From the NCBI GenBank assembly GCA_021793335.1, contig JAJYSW010000076.1, positions 1 to 13,120 on the forward strand: a stretch of 13,120 nt of DNA, given 5' to 3'. Source of the DNA: Actinomycetes bacterium. GTDB taxonomy: Bacteria; Actinomycetota; Actinomycetes; Mycobacteriales; Micromonosporaceae. The translations under genes and the position numbers were made by a program. The notes under the pieces are model-generated. The model ran no database searches, was not told the origin of the DNA, and saw only the letters and a list, made by a program, of their open reading frames with translations. Of this stretch, positions 1 to 6,648 are shown piece after piece. Position 1 is the first letter of the stretch. Every line of letters starts with the position of its first letter.

Positions 1-377
1 CGATCTGCGAAACCGGCCACTGAGGTCGCAGTGGCCTCCAGGTCGGTCGACAGCAGTGCCGCCCGCCCGTCCGGCAGGAGGTGCGCGAGCACCTCGCGGG
101 AACGCCGCCACCGCAGCCCCCAGCGCTCCAGTTCGAGCTCGGCGATCACCGGGGAGACGGCGGCCATCGGATAGAACGCGCTGAACAGGTCGTTGCGGAA
201 ACCCGGTTCGGTGACCTCCTCGGTGCGCACCGCCCCGCCAGGGCGGTCGGCGGCCTCCAGAACGGTCACCTCCCAGCCCTCCTGGGCGAGGATATTGGCG
301 GCGACGAGCCCGTTCGGGCCCGCACCGATCACTACCGCGTCCACCGTCTCCACGCCCGTGCCGCCCCCGGCGGACAC
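1..377 (-). CDS. NAD(P)/FAD-dependent oxidoreductase, phytoene-dehydrogenase-like (partial, N-terminal part)
   Basis: Only the first 125 residues lie in the window; the gene runs off the left edge. The chosen start is GTG at 377, preceded by a good ribosome binding site (GGAGGAGC, complement of 381-388). It yields a short Gly-rich leader and then a classic Rossmann FAD-binding motif: VVIGAGPNG (G18-x-G20-x-x-G23), the acidic end of strand 2 in VTVLEA, and the RPGGAVRTEE motif typical of phytoene desaturase / amine-oxidase-like flavoproteins. The later DGRAALLSTDLEATATS stretch also fits this family, in which FAD-dependent (de)saturation or isomerisation of lipids, carotenoids or other hydrophobic substrates is common. 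GTG 353, directly before ETVDAVVIGAGP, is an alternative start without a clear ribosome site. The gene is divergent from the FUSC gene with a 119-bp gap. The substrate cannot be deduced. Confidence 0.85.
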   Translation of the reverse strand, partial: MSAGGGTGVETVDAVVIGAGPNGLVAANILAQEGWEVTVLEAADRPGGAVRTEEVTEPGFRNDLFSAFYPMAAVSPVIAELELERWGLRWRRSREVLAHLLPDGRAALLSTDLEATATSVAGFAD

Positions 378-496
378 GGCGCTCCTCCACTGTGCCACGG
401 CGTTCGATTTCCCCGCCGCTCCGGCGGCAAACCCCTTCGGCATCCCGGGCCGCCTCGATTCGATACCGATCCGCTCGAACGGGTACCCCCTCCCGC

Positions 497-1630
497 ATGC
501 GGATGCCCCCGGTATGGAACGCCGTCCTCGTCGATGTCGGGAACGGCCGGCAATTCCTGCGCGACCTGGGCCGAGGCGGCAGCGGCGCCCGCGAGATCGT
601 GAAACAGGCGCTGAAGGCGGGACTGGCCGCAGTGGCGGCGTGGGCGATGGCCGTGCACGTGCTGGGACTGCCCCTGCCGTACATAGCGCCGTGGGCGGCC
701 CTGGTCATGGTCCGGACCACCGTGTACTGGTCGGTGCTGACGGCGGCGCGGCAGGTCACCTCGGTGTCCCTCGGCGTCGTCCTGGCGTACGTGGTCGGCG
801 TCGCGTCGCCGACCACGGAGCTCGCACTGGCCGTCCTGGTGCCGGTCACCGTCCTGGCCGGCCGCTGGGACCGGCTCGGCGACCAGGGCCTGTACGTGCC
901 GTTCACGGCGCTGTTCATGGTCACGATCGGGGGCGTCGACGGTCCTTATCTCCTCTCGCGCCTGGCCGAGACGGCGCTCGGGGTGGGCATCGGCACCACC
1001 GTCAACCTGCTGGTCTTCCCGCCGGTGCGGGTCAGGACCGTCGGAGACGCGGACCGCAGGACCGGCGAGGAGGTGCAGGCCACGCTGCGCGACATGGCCG
1101 AGGGGCTCCGCGGCGAGTGGGACGCCGACGACACGTGGCGCTGGGCCGATCGCGCCGATCGGCTCGACGACCACGTCTGGGAGGTCAGGCGGGCTCTGCG
1201 CCACGGAAGGGAGAGCCTGCGATTCAACCCCCGGCTGCCGCGGCGGACGTACGCGAGCGACGTGGACCGCTACCGGACCGCGATCGACCTCCTGGGCCGC
1301 ACCGCCGAGACCGTTCAATCCATCGCGAACACGCTGCGACAAGACGAACGCGTCGACGTGTCCCGGGTGATCGACGCGGCGTTCGGCGCACGGTACGCGA
1401 GTGTTCTGGACGCCGCGGCGGACGTGCTCGGCGAACGGCTCGCGGAACTGCTCCCCTACGACGCCGACCGCCGAGGTGACGCCGGCCCGTCGGGGACCGA
1501 CCCGTCCGGCGTCCTGGAGGCCATGGAGCACGACATCGATCCGCGACTCGCCGAGACGGCGGCCGCCGTCGAACTCAAGGGCGCGCTGCTCGTCGCGGCC
1601 CGGCGGCTTCTCGGAGAACTGTCGAGGTGA
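497..1630 (+). CDS. FUSC / aromatic acid exporter family membrane protein
   Basis: A 377-residue protein with about six hydrophobic segments in its first half (roughly residues 38-58, 62-82, 86-104, 108-122, 130-146 and 155-176). A long charged, helical, presumably cytoplasmic C-terminal half follows. The TM-rich block with VPFTALFMVTIGG and the LGVGIGTTVNLLVFPPVR stretch at the end of the last helix match the FUSC (fusaric acid resistance) / aromatic-acid-exporter-like superfamily, which is thought to export aromatic acids or similar small organic anions. The start is uncertain: the frame is open from 392, but residues encoded before 497 are low-complexity Arg/Ser-rich and unlike a membrane protein. 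ATG 497 and ATG 503 both lack a clear Shine-Dalgarno. The gene is divergent from the flavoprotein, and the small acidic protein follows 70 bp downstream. No substrate is implied by the context. Confidence 0.8.
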   Translation: MRMPPVWNAVLVDVGNGRQFLRDLGRGGSGAREIVKQALKAGLAAVAAWAMAVHVLGLPLPYIAPWAALVMVRTTVYWSVLTAARQVTSVSLGVVLAYVVGVASPTTELALAVLVPVTVLAGRWDRLGDQGLYVPFTALFMVTIGGVDGPYLLSRLAETALGVGIGTTVNLLVFPPVRVRTVGDADRRTGEEVQATLRDMAEGLRGEWDADDTWRWADRADRLDDHVWEVRRALRHGRESLRFNPRLPRRTYASDVDRYRTAIDLLGRTAETVQSIANTLRQDERVDVSRVIDAAFGARYASVLDAAADVLGERLAELLPYDADRRGDAGPSGTDPSGVLEAMEHDIDPRLAETAAAVELKGALLVAARRLLGELSR

Positions 1631-1700
1631 CGGAGCGCGGTCAGCGCACCGCCCATCGGGTACGGACCGGGGCGGCATCACTTCGTTTCAGGGGGTATTC

Positions 1701-2066
1701 ATGGCACAGGAATCCGATGAGTCGCGATCGGTCGAGTACGCACAGGAGATCACTTCGCCGGACCAGCGGCCCGAGCGGCCCGGACGCTCACTGGTGACCA
1801 CGAACCACGAGGTCATCCGCAAGTGGGCCGAGGAGCGCAGGGCCGTGCCGGCCACCGTGCCGGGGACCGAGCACGACGGCGGGCTCGGGGTGCTGCGGCT
1901 CGACTTCCCGGGCTACGGCGGCGAGGACCTCCAAGAGGTCTCCTGGGAGGAGTGGCTGGGGACCTTCGATCGGCGTGGACGCAACTTCATCCACCAGGAG
2001 GAGACGAAGGACGGCCGACAGAGCAACTTCTTCCGTCTGGAGAATCCCTCGCGCGAGGACGCCTGA
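1701..2066 (+). CDS. small conserved acidic protein of unknown function
   Basis: A 121-residue soluble protein. ATG 1701 is preceded by AGGGGG (1690-1695) at a 5-nt spacing. The first 30 residues are polar and probably disordered. The conserved core starts near residue 36 (HEVIRKWAEERRAVPATVPGTEH), then VLRLDFPGYGG (about 64-74) and EVSWEEWLGTFD (79-90), and ends with QSNFFRLENP. This pattern resembles a small actinobacterial family that, from memory, is often labelled 1,4-alpha-glucan branching enzyme in databases. Nothing here resembles a glycosyl hydrolase domain, so that label should not be transferred. There are no TM segments, signal peptide or cysteines. It could be cotranscribed with the FUSC gene (70-bp gap). 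The function is unknown. Confidence 0.75.
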   Translation: MAQESDESRSVEYAQEITSPDQRPERPGRSLVTTNHEVIRKWAEERRAVPATVPGTEHDGGLGVLRLDFPGYGGEDLQEVSWEEWLGTFDRRGRNFIHQEETKDGRQSNFFRLENPSREDA

Positions 2067-2097
2067 ACCGGACGCGGTGCGAGCGTCCCCCAGGGCG

Positions 2098-2152
2098 CGG
2101 CACAGGGACGGCACAGGGGCGGCACAGGGACGGTGCAGAGGCGGCGCAGGGG
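2098..2152. repeat. 11-bp tandem repeat, five units
   Basis: Five head-to-tail units of consensus CGGCACAGGGR begin at 2098, 2109, 2120, 2131 and 2142. Units 1-3 differ only at the last base. Unit 4 (CGGTGCAGAGG) and unit 5 (CGGCGCAGGGG) are diverged. The array starts 31 bp after the stop of the small acidic protein. The period is close to one helical turn, so a bound protein would see each unit on nearly the same face. It could equally be a slippage-prone minisatellite with no function. Confidence 0.8.
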
Positions 2153-2209
2153 CGTGCGCGGCCGTGAATCGGGGAGGGCGCCGCCCGGTCCCGCAGTGTC
2201 ATCGAACGG

Positions 2210-2248
2210 GGCCGGGCGCGCCGATCGAGCGCAGGCTGGCCCCCGGCC
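2210..2248. terminator. possible hairpin (weak terminator candidate)
   Basis: GGCCGGG (2210-2216) and CCCGGCC (2242-2248) form a perfect 7-bp inverted repeat. A smaller GCGC/GCGC pairing (2218-2221 with 2229-2232) sits inside the loop. There is no U-tract. It lies about 145 bp after the small acidic protein gene, so it could end that transcript, but inverted repeats of this size arise easily in DNA this GC-rich. Confidence 0.25.
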
Positions 2249-2462
2249 GCCGCCTGAGCGCCGGGTGAGCGCGAGACGGCGGTCCCGGCTTCACGCGGTC
2301 GGATGCGTTCGGGCCGCTCCAGGCCCGTCCGCCCACATGGTCGACTCCTGTGGACCGGGGCGGTCAGGAGACGTCGCACCCCGGGCCGTGCGAGAGCGCC
2401 GGCGGGATGCGGCGCCGATTCCGGCGGGTACAGGCGGCCCATGCCCCGCAGGGCCCAGCGGT

Positions 2463-2491
2463 GGCGGTGTCCCCCCATGGGGGTCGCCGCC
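2463..2491. promoter_or_regulatory. strong near-palindrome in the kinase operon leader
   Basis: The arms GGCGGTG (2463-2469) and CGCCGCC (2485-2491) pair, with one G-U in RNA. Inside them CCCCC (2472-2476) and GGGGG (2479-2483) form the self-complementary 12-mer CCCCCATGGGGG (2472-2483). As DNA this could be an operator; as RNA it would be a very stable hairpin about 140 nt before the kinase ATG. Which role applies cannot be told from sequence. Confidence 0.45.
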
Positions 2492-2569
2492 ATGGTGTGC
2501 GGCGGCGGTGCGATGCCGGTAAAGTGGGCTATTACGGCGATCCCGCCCCCGTACCCTCGGAGTTGGCCC

Positions 2570-2632
2570 ATGCCCTACACGACACCTCCCCCGGCTTCGT
2601 CTTCGGCGCGAGCGGACGGATCGACGCCATGA
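2570..2632 (+). CDS. candidate 20-codon leader ORF coupled to the kinase gene
   Basis: ATG 2570 is preceded by GGAG (2559-2562) at a 7-nt spacing, a better ribosome binding site than the kinase's own. It opens a 20-residue Pro/Ser/Thr/Ala-rich peptide that starts MPYTTPPP. Its TGA (2630-2632) overlaps the kinase ATG (2629-2631) in an ATGA arrangement, the same junction used by most other genes of the operon. It may serve only to deliver ribosomes to the kinase start, or may act as an attenuating leader peptide. Against it, third-position GC bias over 2563-2628 fits the kinase frame better (about 19 of 22 codons end in G or C) than this frame (about 15 of 21). The kinase could therefore start further upstream (TTG 2563 or GTG 2524), making this ORF a coincidence. 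Confidence 0.35.
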   Translation: MPYTTPPPASSSARADGSTP

Positions 2633-4818
2633 CCGGTGTCGTCCGATGCGCCCTGCCCGGCTGCCCCGGTCGGGGTCACGGCCTCGTGGAGGACGACGGC
2701 CTGTGCGATCAATGCGGACGCGACCCTTCCGTGCCCACTGAGGATCCCGCCCCGCTCCCCTCTTTGCCGCGGCAGCACGTCCCGAGCGGTCCGTCCGCGC
2801 CCGCCGACGTCCACACCCCCGGCCGGCTCGGCACCGGACTGTCCGACGTCCCCAGTGCCCCGGTCAGCGATCCCACTTCGAACCTGCTGAGCGATCCCGT
2901 GGTCCCCGAGAACCGCAGGCGGTGCCCCAACGGCCACGAGGTGGGTCGCACTCGAGACGGTCGGACCGCCCCGCTCAAGGGCCTTTGCCGCGAATGCGAC
3001 GCCGCCTACGACTTCACGCGCACCCTCGCCAAGGGCGAGCTCGTCGCCGGACAGTACGAGGTCGAGGGTCTCATCGCGCACGGCGGACTCGGCGGGGTCT
3101 ACCTCGCCGTCGACCACCACTTGGAGAGCCGGGTGGTGCTCAAGGGCCTCCTCGATCCCACCGACGACGCGGCACTGCGCGCCGTCCGCGACGAACGCCA
3201 CTACCTCGTGGCCGTGAACCATCCCAACATCGTCGACATCCACAACTACGTCAAGCACCGCGACCGCGGCGACGGGACCGAGCACGACTACCTGGTCATG
3301 GAATACGTCGGGGGCGTCCCTTTAGACGATCCGCGCCACCCTGGGCGGGTCGAGGGCGGCACGATACCCGCGCACTGGGCGATCCCCTTCGCACTGGAGA
3401 TCCTGTCCGCCTTCGACTATCTGCACTCGAACGGCATGGTCTACTGCGATCTCAAGCCCTCCAACATCATTCAGTCGGGCAACCGGCTCAAACTCATCGA
3501 TCTCGGCGCGATGCGGCACATCGGCCGAATCGGCGGTGACATCTGGAGGACGCCCGGCTACAGCGCGCCGGAGACCGGCCGGGCCCGCCCACCCGACGTC
3601 GCCTCGGACCTGTACACCGTCGGCCGGACCCTGGCCGTGCTCACGCTCGGGTTCCGGCCCGTCGAGGCCGGCGGCGGGCAGCCTCGCGAGGTCCCGATGC
3701 CGTCGCGTCCGGCGGACTACGACGAATCGCTGTACCTGCTGCTCCAACGCGCCTGCGCACCCGATCCCGCCGAACGGTTCGACTCGGCCGCCGCCATGGC
3801 CGACCAGCTGACCGGGGTGCTCCGCCAGATCCGCGCCGGGATCGATCACCGTCCCTACCCGGCAGCCTCCGTCCACTTCGGGCTCGAACGTGGTGCCCTG
3901 GCGAGCGCGCTGGCGGACTCGGAGCGGACCGTCTTCGCCTCGCCGCGAGCCGAGGAGGCCCGCCAGGTGCTGCCCGTGCCACAGGTGGCCGACCCCTCCG
4001 ATCCCGCCGGTCCCGCGCTGACCGCGCTGGCGCTGCAGCCGGCGGCGAAGACACGCGAGCGCATCGAGGCGCTCCCGGCCACCAGGGAGACGCGGCTGGC
4101 ACGGCTCAGGATCGCCGCCGAACTGGGCGACCGTGACACCGAGTCGCGGATCGAGCGGGCACGGGCGGAGTTCGGCGACGACTGGCGGCTCGATTGGTAC
4201 AGCGGCGTCGCCGCGCTCGGCGGGGAGCCGACGGCGGCGGCCGCGCACTTCAAGGCGGTGCGGCGGCGGCTCCCAGGCGAGACGGCGCCGATGCTGGCAC
4301 TGGCCGTCTGCGAGGAACTGGGGGCGAGCCGTCCGTGGCGTGCCGCCGGGCTGTACCGCGCCGTCTGGCGCACCGACGGCAATCACACCAGCGCCGCGTT
4401 CGGGCTGGCCCGCACGTCGGATTCGGCCGAGGAGCGCCTGGCCGCCATGGCGGAGGTCCCGCATTCTTCGAGCCACTACCTCGACGCCCAGCAGGCCATC
4501 ATCGCCGAGCATGTGCGCGTGAACCCGAACCTGGAGGCGATCGTCGCGGCCGGCGGGCATCTGGAGAACCTCGGCGGTCTCGACGGCGACCGGGCCGCGC
4601 TCATCGAGGCCGAGGTGTGGCGGGCCGCACTCGCGGCAGTGGTGACCGGCACCGAGGAGCCGCACCGGAGCATCCGGGGAGTGGCGTTGACCCGCGACGC
4701 GCTCGGGCGGGCGTACGAGACGGTGCTGCGCCGTGTCTCGGCCGCTCGCTCATCGCCGTCGACGCGCCGGGCGCTCATCGGCGAGGCGAACCGGGCACGG
4801 CCCAGGACCTGGCTGTGA
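2629..4818 (+). CDS. pknG: PknG-type serine/threonine protein kinase (zinc ribbon - kinase - TPR)
   Basis: A 729-residue cytosolic kinase, close to mycobacterial PknG in length and layout. An N-terminal Cys cluster (C7-x4-C12, C26-x2-C29) precedes a disordered Pro/Ser linker (about 31-90). A second zinc ribbon, C99PNGH103 with C120-x2-C123, sits where PknG has its rubredoxin-like domain. The kinase domain starts at GQYEVEGLIAHGGLGGVYLA (141-160). Lys172 (VVLKGL), Glu189, the catalytic loop VYCDLKPSN (D274; non-RD, as in PknG) and LIDLGA (D291, DLG instead of DFG) are all present, followed by TPGYSAPE. The last ~300 residues form the helical TPR-like tail, ending RPRTWL. In mycobacteria PknG phosphorylates the FHA protein GarA and so controls glutamate metabolism. 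It heads a five-gene operon; VWA follows after 22 nt. The start is set by family architecture; the ribosome site (GGACGGA) is weak and the frame is open further upstream. Confidence 0.92.
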   Translation: MTGVVRCALPGCPGRGHGLVEDDGLCDQCGRDPSVPTEDPAPLPSLPRQHVPSGPSAPADVHTPGRLGTGLSDVPSAPVSDPTSNLLSDPVVPENRRRCPNGHEVGRTRDGRTAPLKGLCRECDAAYDFTRTLAKGELVAGQYEVEGLIAHGGLGGVYLAVDHHLESRVVLKGLLDPTDDAALRAVRDERHYLVAVNHPNIVDIHNYVKHRDRGDGTEHDYLVMEYVGGVPLDDPRHPGRVEGGTIPAHWAIPFALEILSAFDYLHSNGMVYCDLKPSNIIQSGNRLKLIDLGAMRHIGRIGGDIWRTPGYSAPETGRARPPDVASDLYTVGRTLAVLTLGFRPVEAGGGQPREVPMPSRPADYDESLYLLLQRACAPDPAERFDSAAAMADQLTGVLRQIRAGIDHRPYPAASVHFGLERGALASALADSERTVFASPRAEEARQVLPVPQVADPSDPAGPALTALALQPAAKTRERIEALPATRETRLARLRIAAELGDRDTESRIERARAEFGDDWRLDWYSGVAALGGEPTAAAAHFKAVRRRLPGETAPMLALAVCEELGASRPWRAAGLYRAVWRTDGNHTSAAFGLARTSDSAEERLAAMAEVPHSSSHYLDAQQAIIAEHVRVNPNLEAIVAAGGHLENLGGLDGDRAALIEAEVWRAALAAVVTGTEEPHRSIRGVALTRDALGRAYETVLRRVSAARSSPSTRRALIGEANRARPRTWL

Positions 4819-4840
4819 CACGCCGACAGAGAGGAATGTC

Positions 4841-6112
4841 TTGACCGATCAGACCGGATTCGCGATCAGCGTGGCCCAGAACCCCTATCTGGCGCCGACG
4901 GAGACGACGATGCACGCCGTCGTCACCGTCGAGTTCGAGCCGGCGGGCGAGCCTGCCGCCGACGTCGCCGAGATCATCGTCATCGACCGGTCGGCCTCGA
5001 TGACCGGCCCGAAGTTCACCGAGGCGAAGCGGGCGGCGAAGGCCGCGATCGGCGCGGTCCGCGAGGACGCCTCCTTCGCGGTCATCGCCGGGGGCACCCG
5101 CGCCACTGAACTCTATCCGGGAGGCGGGGGGCTCACGGCCGGCACCGAGGCGCATAAACGCGCCGCCGGGCGTGCGGTCGACGCGATGAAGCTCGGGAGC
5201 GCCACCGCCATCGGCACGTGGCTGCGGCGGGCGGCCGATATCGCCGCGACCAGACCGGGGGCCATCGGGCACGTGCTCTTGCTGACCGACGGGCAGGTCA
5301 ACCAGCGCCCGAGCGACTACGACGCGGATCTGGACTACTGCAAGGGCCGGTTCGCGTGCGATGCCATCGGCATCGGCACCGGATGGAACGCCGAGGAGCT
5401 GGGGCGGATCGCCCGCCTGTTCCACGGCACCCGCGAGTATTGCCGGGACCTGACCGATCTGGCGGGGTTCTTCACCGCGGCCTCAGAGCGGGCCATGGGT
5501 AAGGCCGCCGATGATATTGCCTTGGCCGTCAAGGGCCCCAAGGGCTTCGAGCTGAAAGGGCTGTGGCAGGCGTACCCGACCGAACGCGATCTGCTGCCGG
5601 ACGGTCGAGCGGAGGCGGCTCGCAGGACCGTCTTCGATCTGGGCGTGTGGGGGGCCGAGCGACGGCAATACCTCATGGAGCTGACCTTCCCGCCCACCGG
5701 CGTGGGATACGGCCGTGACGTCAGAGTGGAGCTGCTCCGCCGCGGCGAGACCGTCGCCGACGGCACGGTCTCAGCACGCTGGACGGACAATCCGGCCGAG
5801 AGCGAGGCGTTCCATCCCGATGTGGTCCACCACCGGGCGCAGTTGGCGGGCATCGAGCACATCAGAGACGGACTGCGGCACTGGCGGAGACGGGACCCGG
5901 CCGCGGCCACACGGCGGCTGCTGACGGCCCTGGAGCACGCCGAGCGGGTGGGGAACGGGGCGCAGGCCGAGAGCATCAGGGAGTTCCTCGACTTCGACGG
6001 CCGCGACGTCACCATACGGACCGACGTCTCCAGGGAGCACGAGCTGTGGCTGGAGACGCGCGGCGACTACACCGTCCAGACGCCGTCCTCGCTCGAAGGA
6101 GGCGGCGCATGA
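4841..6112 (+). CDS. VWA-domain protein with intact MIDAS motif
   Basis: A 423-residue soluble protein. TTG 4841 is chosen because AGAGGA (4830-4835) precedes it by 5 nt. The frame is open back to 4733, but that would overlap the kinase and adds only an Arg-rich tail; ATG 4836 stops after two codons. A beta-rich strand precedes the von Willebrand A domain, whose metal-binding MIDAS residues are all visible: D49-R-S51-A-S53 in IVIDRSASM, T122 in GSATAIGT, and D150 in LLLTDGQVN. Residues from about 245 on form a beta-sandwich-like region and a helical C-terminal part. It has no signal peptide or TM segment, so it should act in the cytosol, probably as a metal-dependent adaptor between partner proteins. 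Its position between the kinase and the FHA protein suggests it holds them together; that is inference. It overlaps the next gene by 4 nt. Confidence 0.88.
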   Translation: MTDQTGFAISVAQNPYLAPTETTMHAVVTVEFEPAGEPAADVAEIIVIDRSASMTGPKFTEAKRAAKAAIGAVREDASFAVIAGGTRATELYPGGGGLTAGTEAHKRAAGRAVDAMKLGSATAIGTWLRRAADIAATRPGAIGHVLLLTDGQVNQRPSDYDADLDYCKGRFACDAIGIGTGWNAEELGRIARLFHGTREYCRDLTDLAGFFTAASERAMGKAADDIALAVKGPKGFELKGLWQAYPTERDLLPDGRAEAARRTVFDLGVWGAERRQYLMELTFPPTGVGYGRDVRVELLRRGETVADGTVSARWTDNPAESEAFHPDVVHHRAQLAGIEHIRDGLRHWRRRDPAAATRRLLTALEHAERVGNGAQAESIREFLDFDGRDVTIRTDVSREHELWLETRGDYTVQTPSSLEGGGA

Positions 6113-6648
6113 CCTACCCTTGCCCGAACGGACACGACTCGGCCAACCCGATCCGGTGCCAGCGCTGCGGCGCAGTGCTGGTGGAACTGCCGGACTTCAG
6201 GACCCGCCGCGGCACCGCGCCGATGCAGTTCGAGGCGGTGGTCGACGCCGACAGGGACTTCTACGATCGGCTCGGCAACGCCATCGGTGGCGACGATCCG
6301 ATCCCGTTCCCCCCGTATGCGCCGCAGCGCGTGGTGCCGCTGGACCGCGACGTGGTGTACATCGGACGGAGCGATTCGGGCGATCCGGATTCGCGCCCGT
6401 CCATCGACCTCGGGGAGGTCCCGGCCGCCGACCTCGGCGTGTCGCGGCGCGTCCACGCGATCCTCAAACGCCACGGCGACGAGTGGACGGTCCACGACAT
6501 CGGCTCGGCCAACGGCACTCGCGTCGACGGCCAGAAACTCGAACGCAACGTCGAGACGCCCTTCGGCCCCGACTCGGTCATCCACATCGGCCTGTGGACC
6601 GCCATCAGGGTCCGGGAGCGGTCGGCCGAGAGCGAGGCCGAGCGATGA
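6109..6648 (+). CDS. zinc-ribbon and FHA domain protein, candidate kinase readout
   Basis: A 179-residue protein. ATG 6109 overlaps the VWA stop (ATGA) and has a perfect AAGGAGG (6096-6102) 6 nt upstream. The N-terminal zinc ribbon is C5PNGH9 with C17-x2-C20. A linker (about 25-75, including ADRDFYDRLG and PFPPYAP) leads to a forkhead-associated domain. This has YIGRSD (G86, R87), VSRRVHAIL (S112, R113, H116) and IGSANGTRVDG (N135, G136, T137). FHA domains bind phosphothreonine, so this is the likely recognition arm of the PknG-type kinase, by analogy with GarA/OdhI. It lacks GarA's N-terminal phosphorylated Thr-Thr motif and carries a zinc ribbon there instead. The S-x-x-H strand motif seems to have one extra residue (SRRVH). 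It overlaps the next gene by 4 nt, or 1 nt if ATG 6648 is used there. Confidence 0.9.
   Translation: MTYPCPNGHDSANPIRCQRCGAVLVELPDFRTRRGTAPMQFEAVVDADRDFYDRLGNAIGGDDPIPFPPYAPQRVVPLDRDVVYIGRSDSGDPDSRPSIDLGEVPAADLGVSRRVHAILKRHGDEWTVHDIGSANGTRVDGQKLERNVETPFGPDSVIHIGLWTAIRVRERSAESEAER

Larger units (their letters stand above)
2067..2569. other. gene-poor leader region upstream of the kinase operon
   Basis: About 0.5 kb without a convincing large gene. Long open frames cross it on both strands, but their translations are Arg/Pro/Gly/Ala-rich with no domain character and overlap one another. The region holds an 11-bp tandem repeat (2098-2152), an inverted repeat at 2210-2248 and a strong near-palindrome at 2463-2491. 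The kinase operon promoter presumably lies here, but no convincing -35/-10 pair can be picked out. Confidence 0.6.

Noticed and set aside
413..427. CCGCCG-CTC-CGGCGG inverted repeat between the divergent flavoprotein and FUSC genes
   Set aside because: The six-base all-GC arms are too short to separate from background in this sequence; it could be an operator but nothing else supports it.
332..1681. 449-codon minus-strand open frame opposite the FUSC gene
   Set aside because: The plus-strand reading gives clean transmembrane helices and family motifs; the minus reading is Arg/Asp/His-rich with no domain.
2133..2522. Plus-strand open frame of 129 codons in the kinase leader
   Set aside because: Arg/Gly/Pro-rich composition with no conserved-looking motif, and it runs through the repeat-rich, hairpin-rich leader.
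2521..2540. TAAAGT / TATTAC as a -10 element for the kinase operon
   Set aside because: Each fits a loose TANNNT-type -10, but no acceptable -35 sits at the right distance and such short matches occur by chance.
1987..2571. Long minus-strand open frame antisense to the small acidic protein and the leader region
   Set aside because: The translation is Arg/Pro/Ala-rich, has no domain pattern and overlaps a well-supported gene; long antisense frames are expected at this GC content.
4836..4844. ATG-TCT-TGA minimal ORF overlapping the VWA TTG start
   Set aside because: The ribosome site is only about one base from this ATG but correctly spaced for TTG 4841, so the two-codon ORF is probably incidental.
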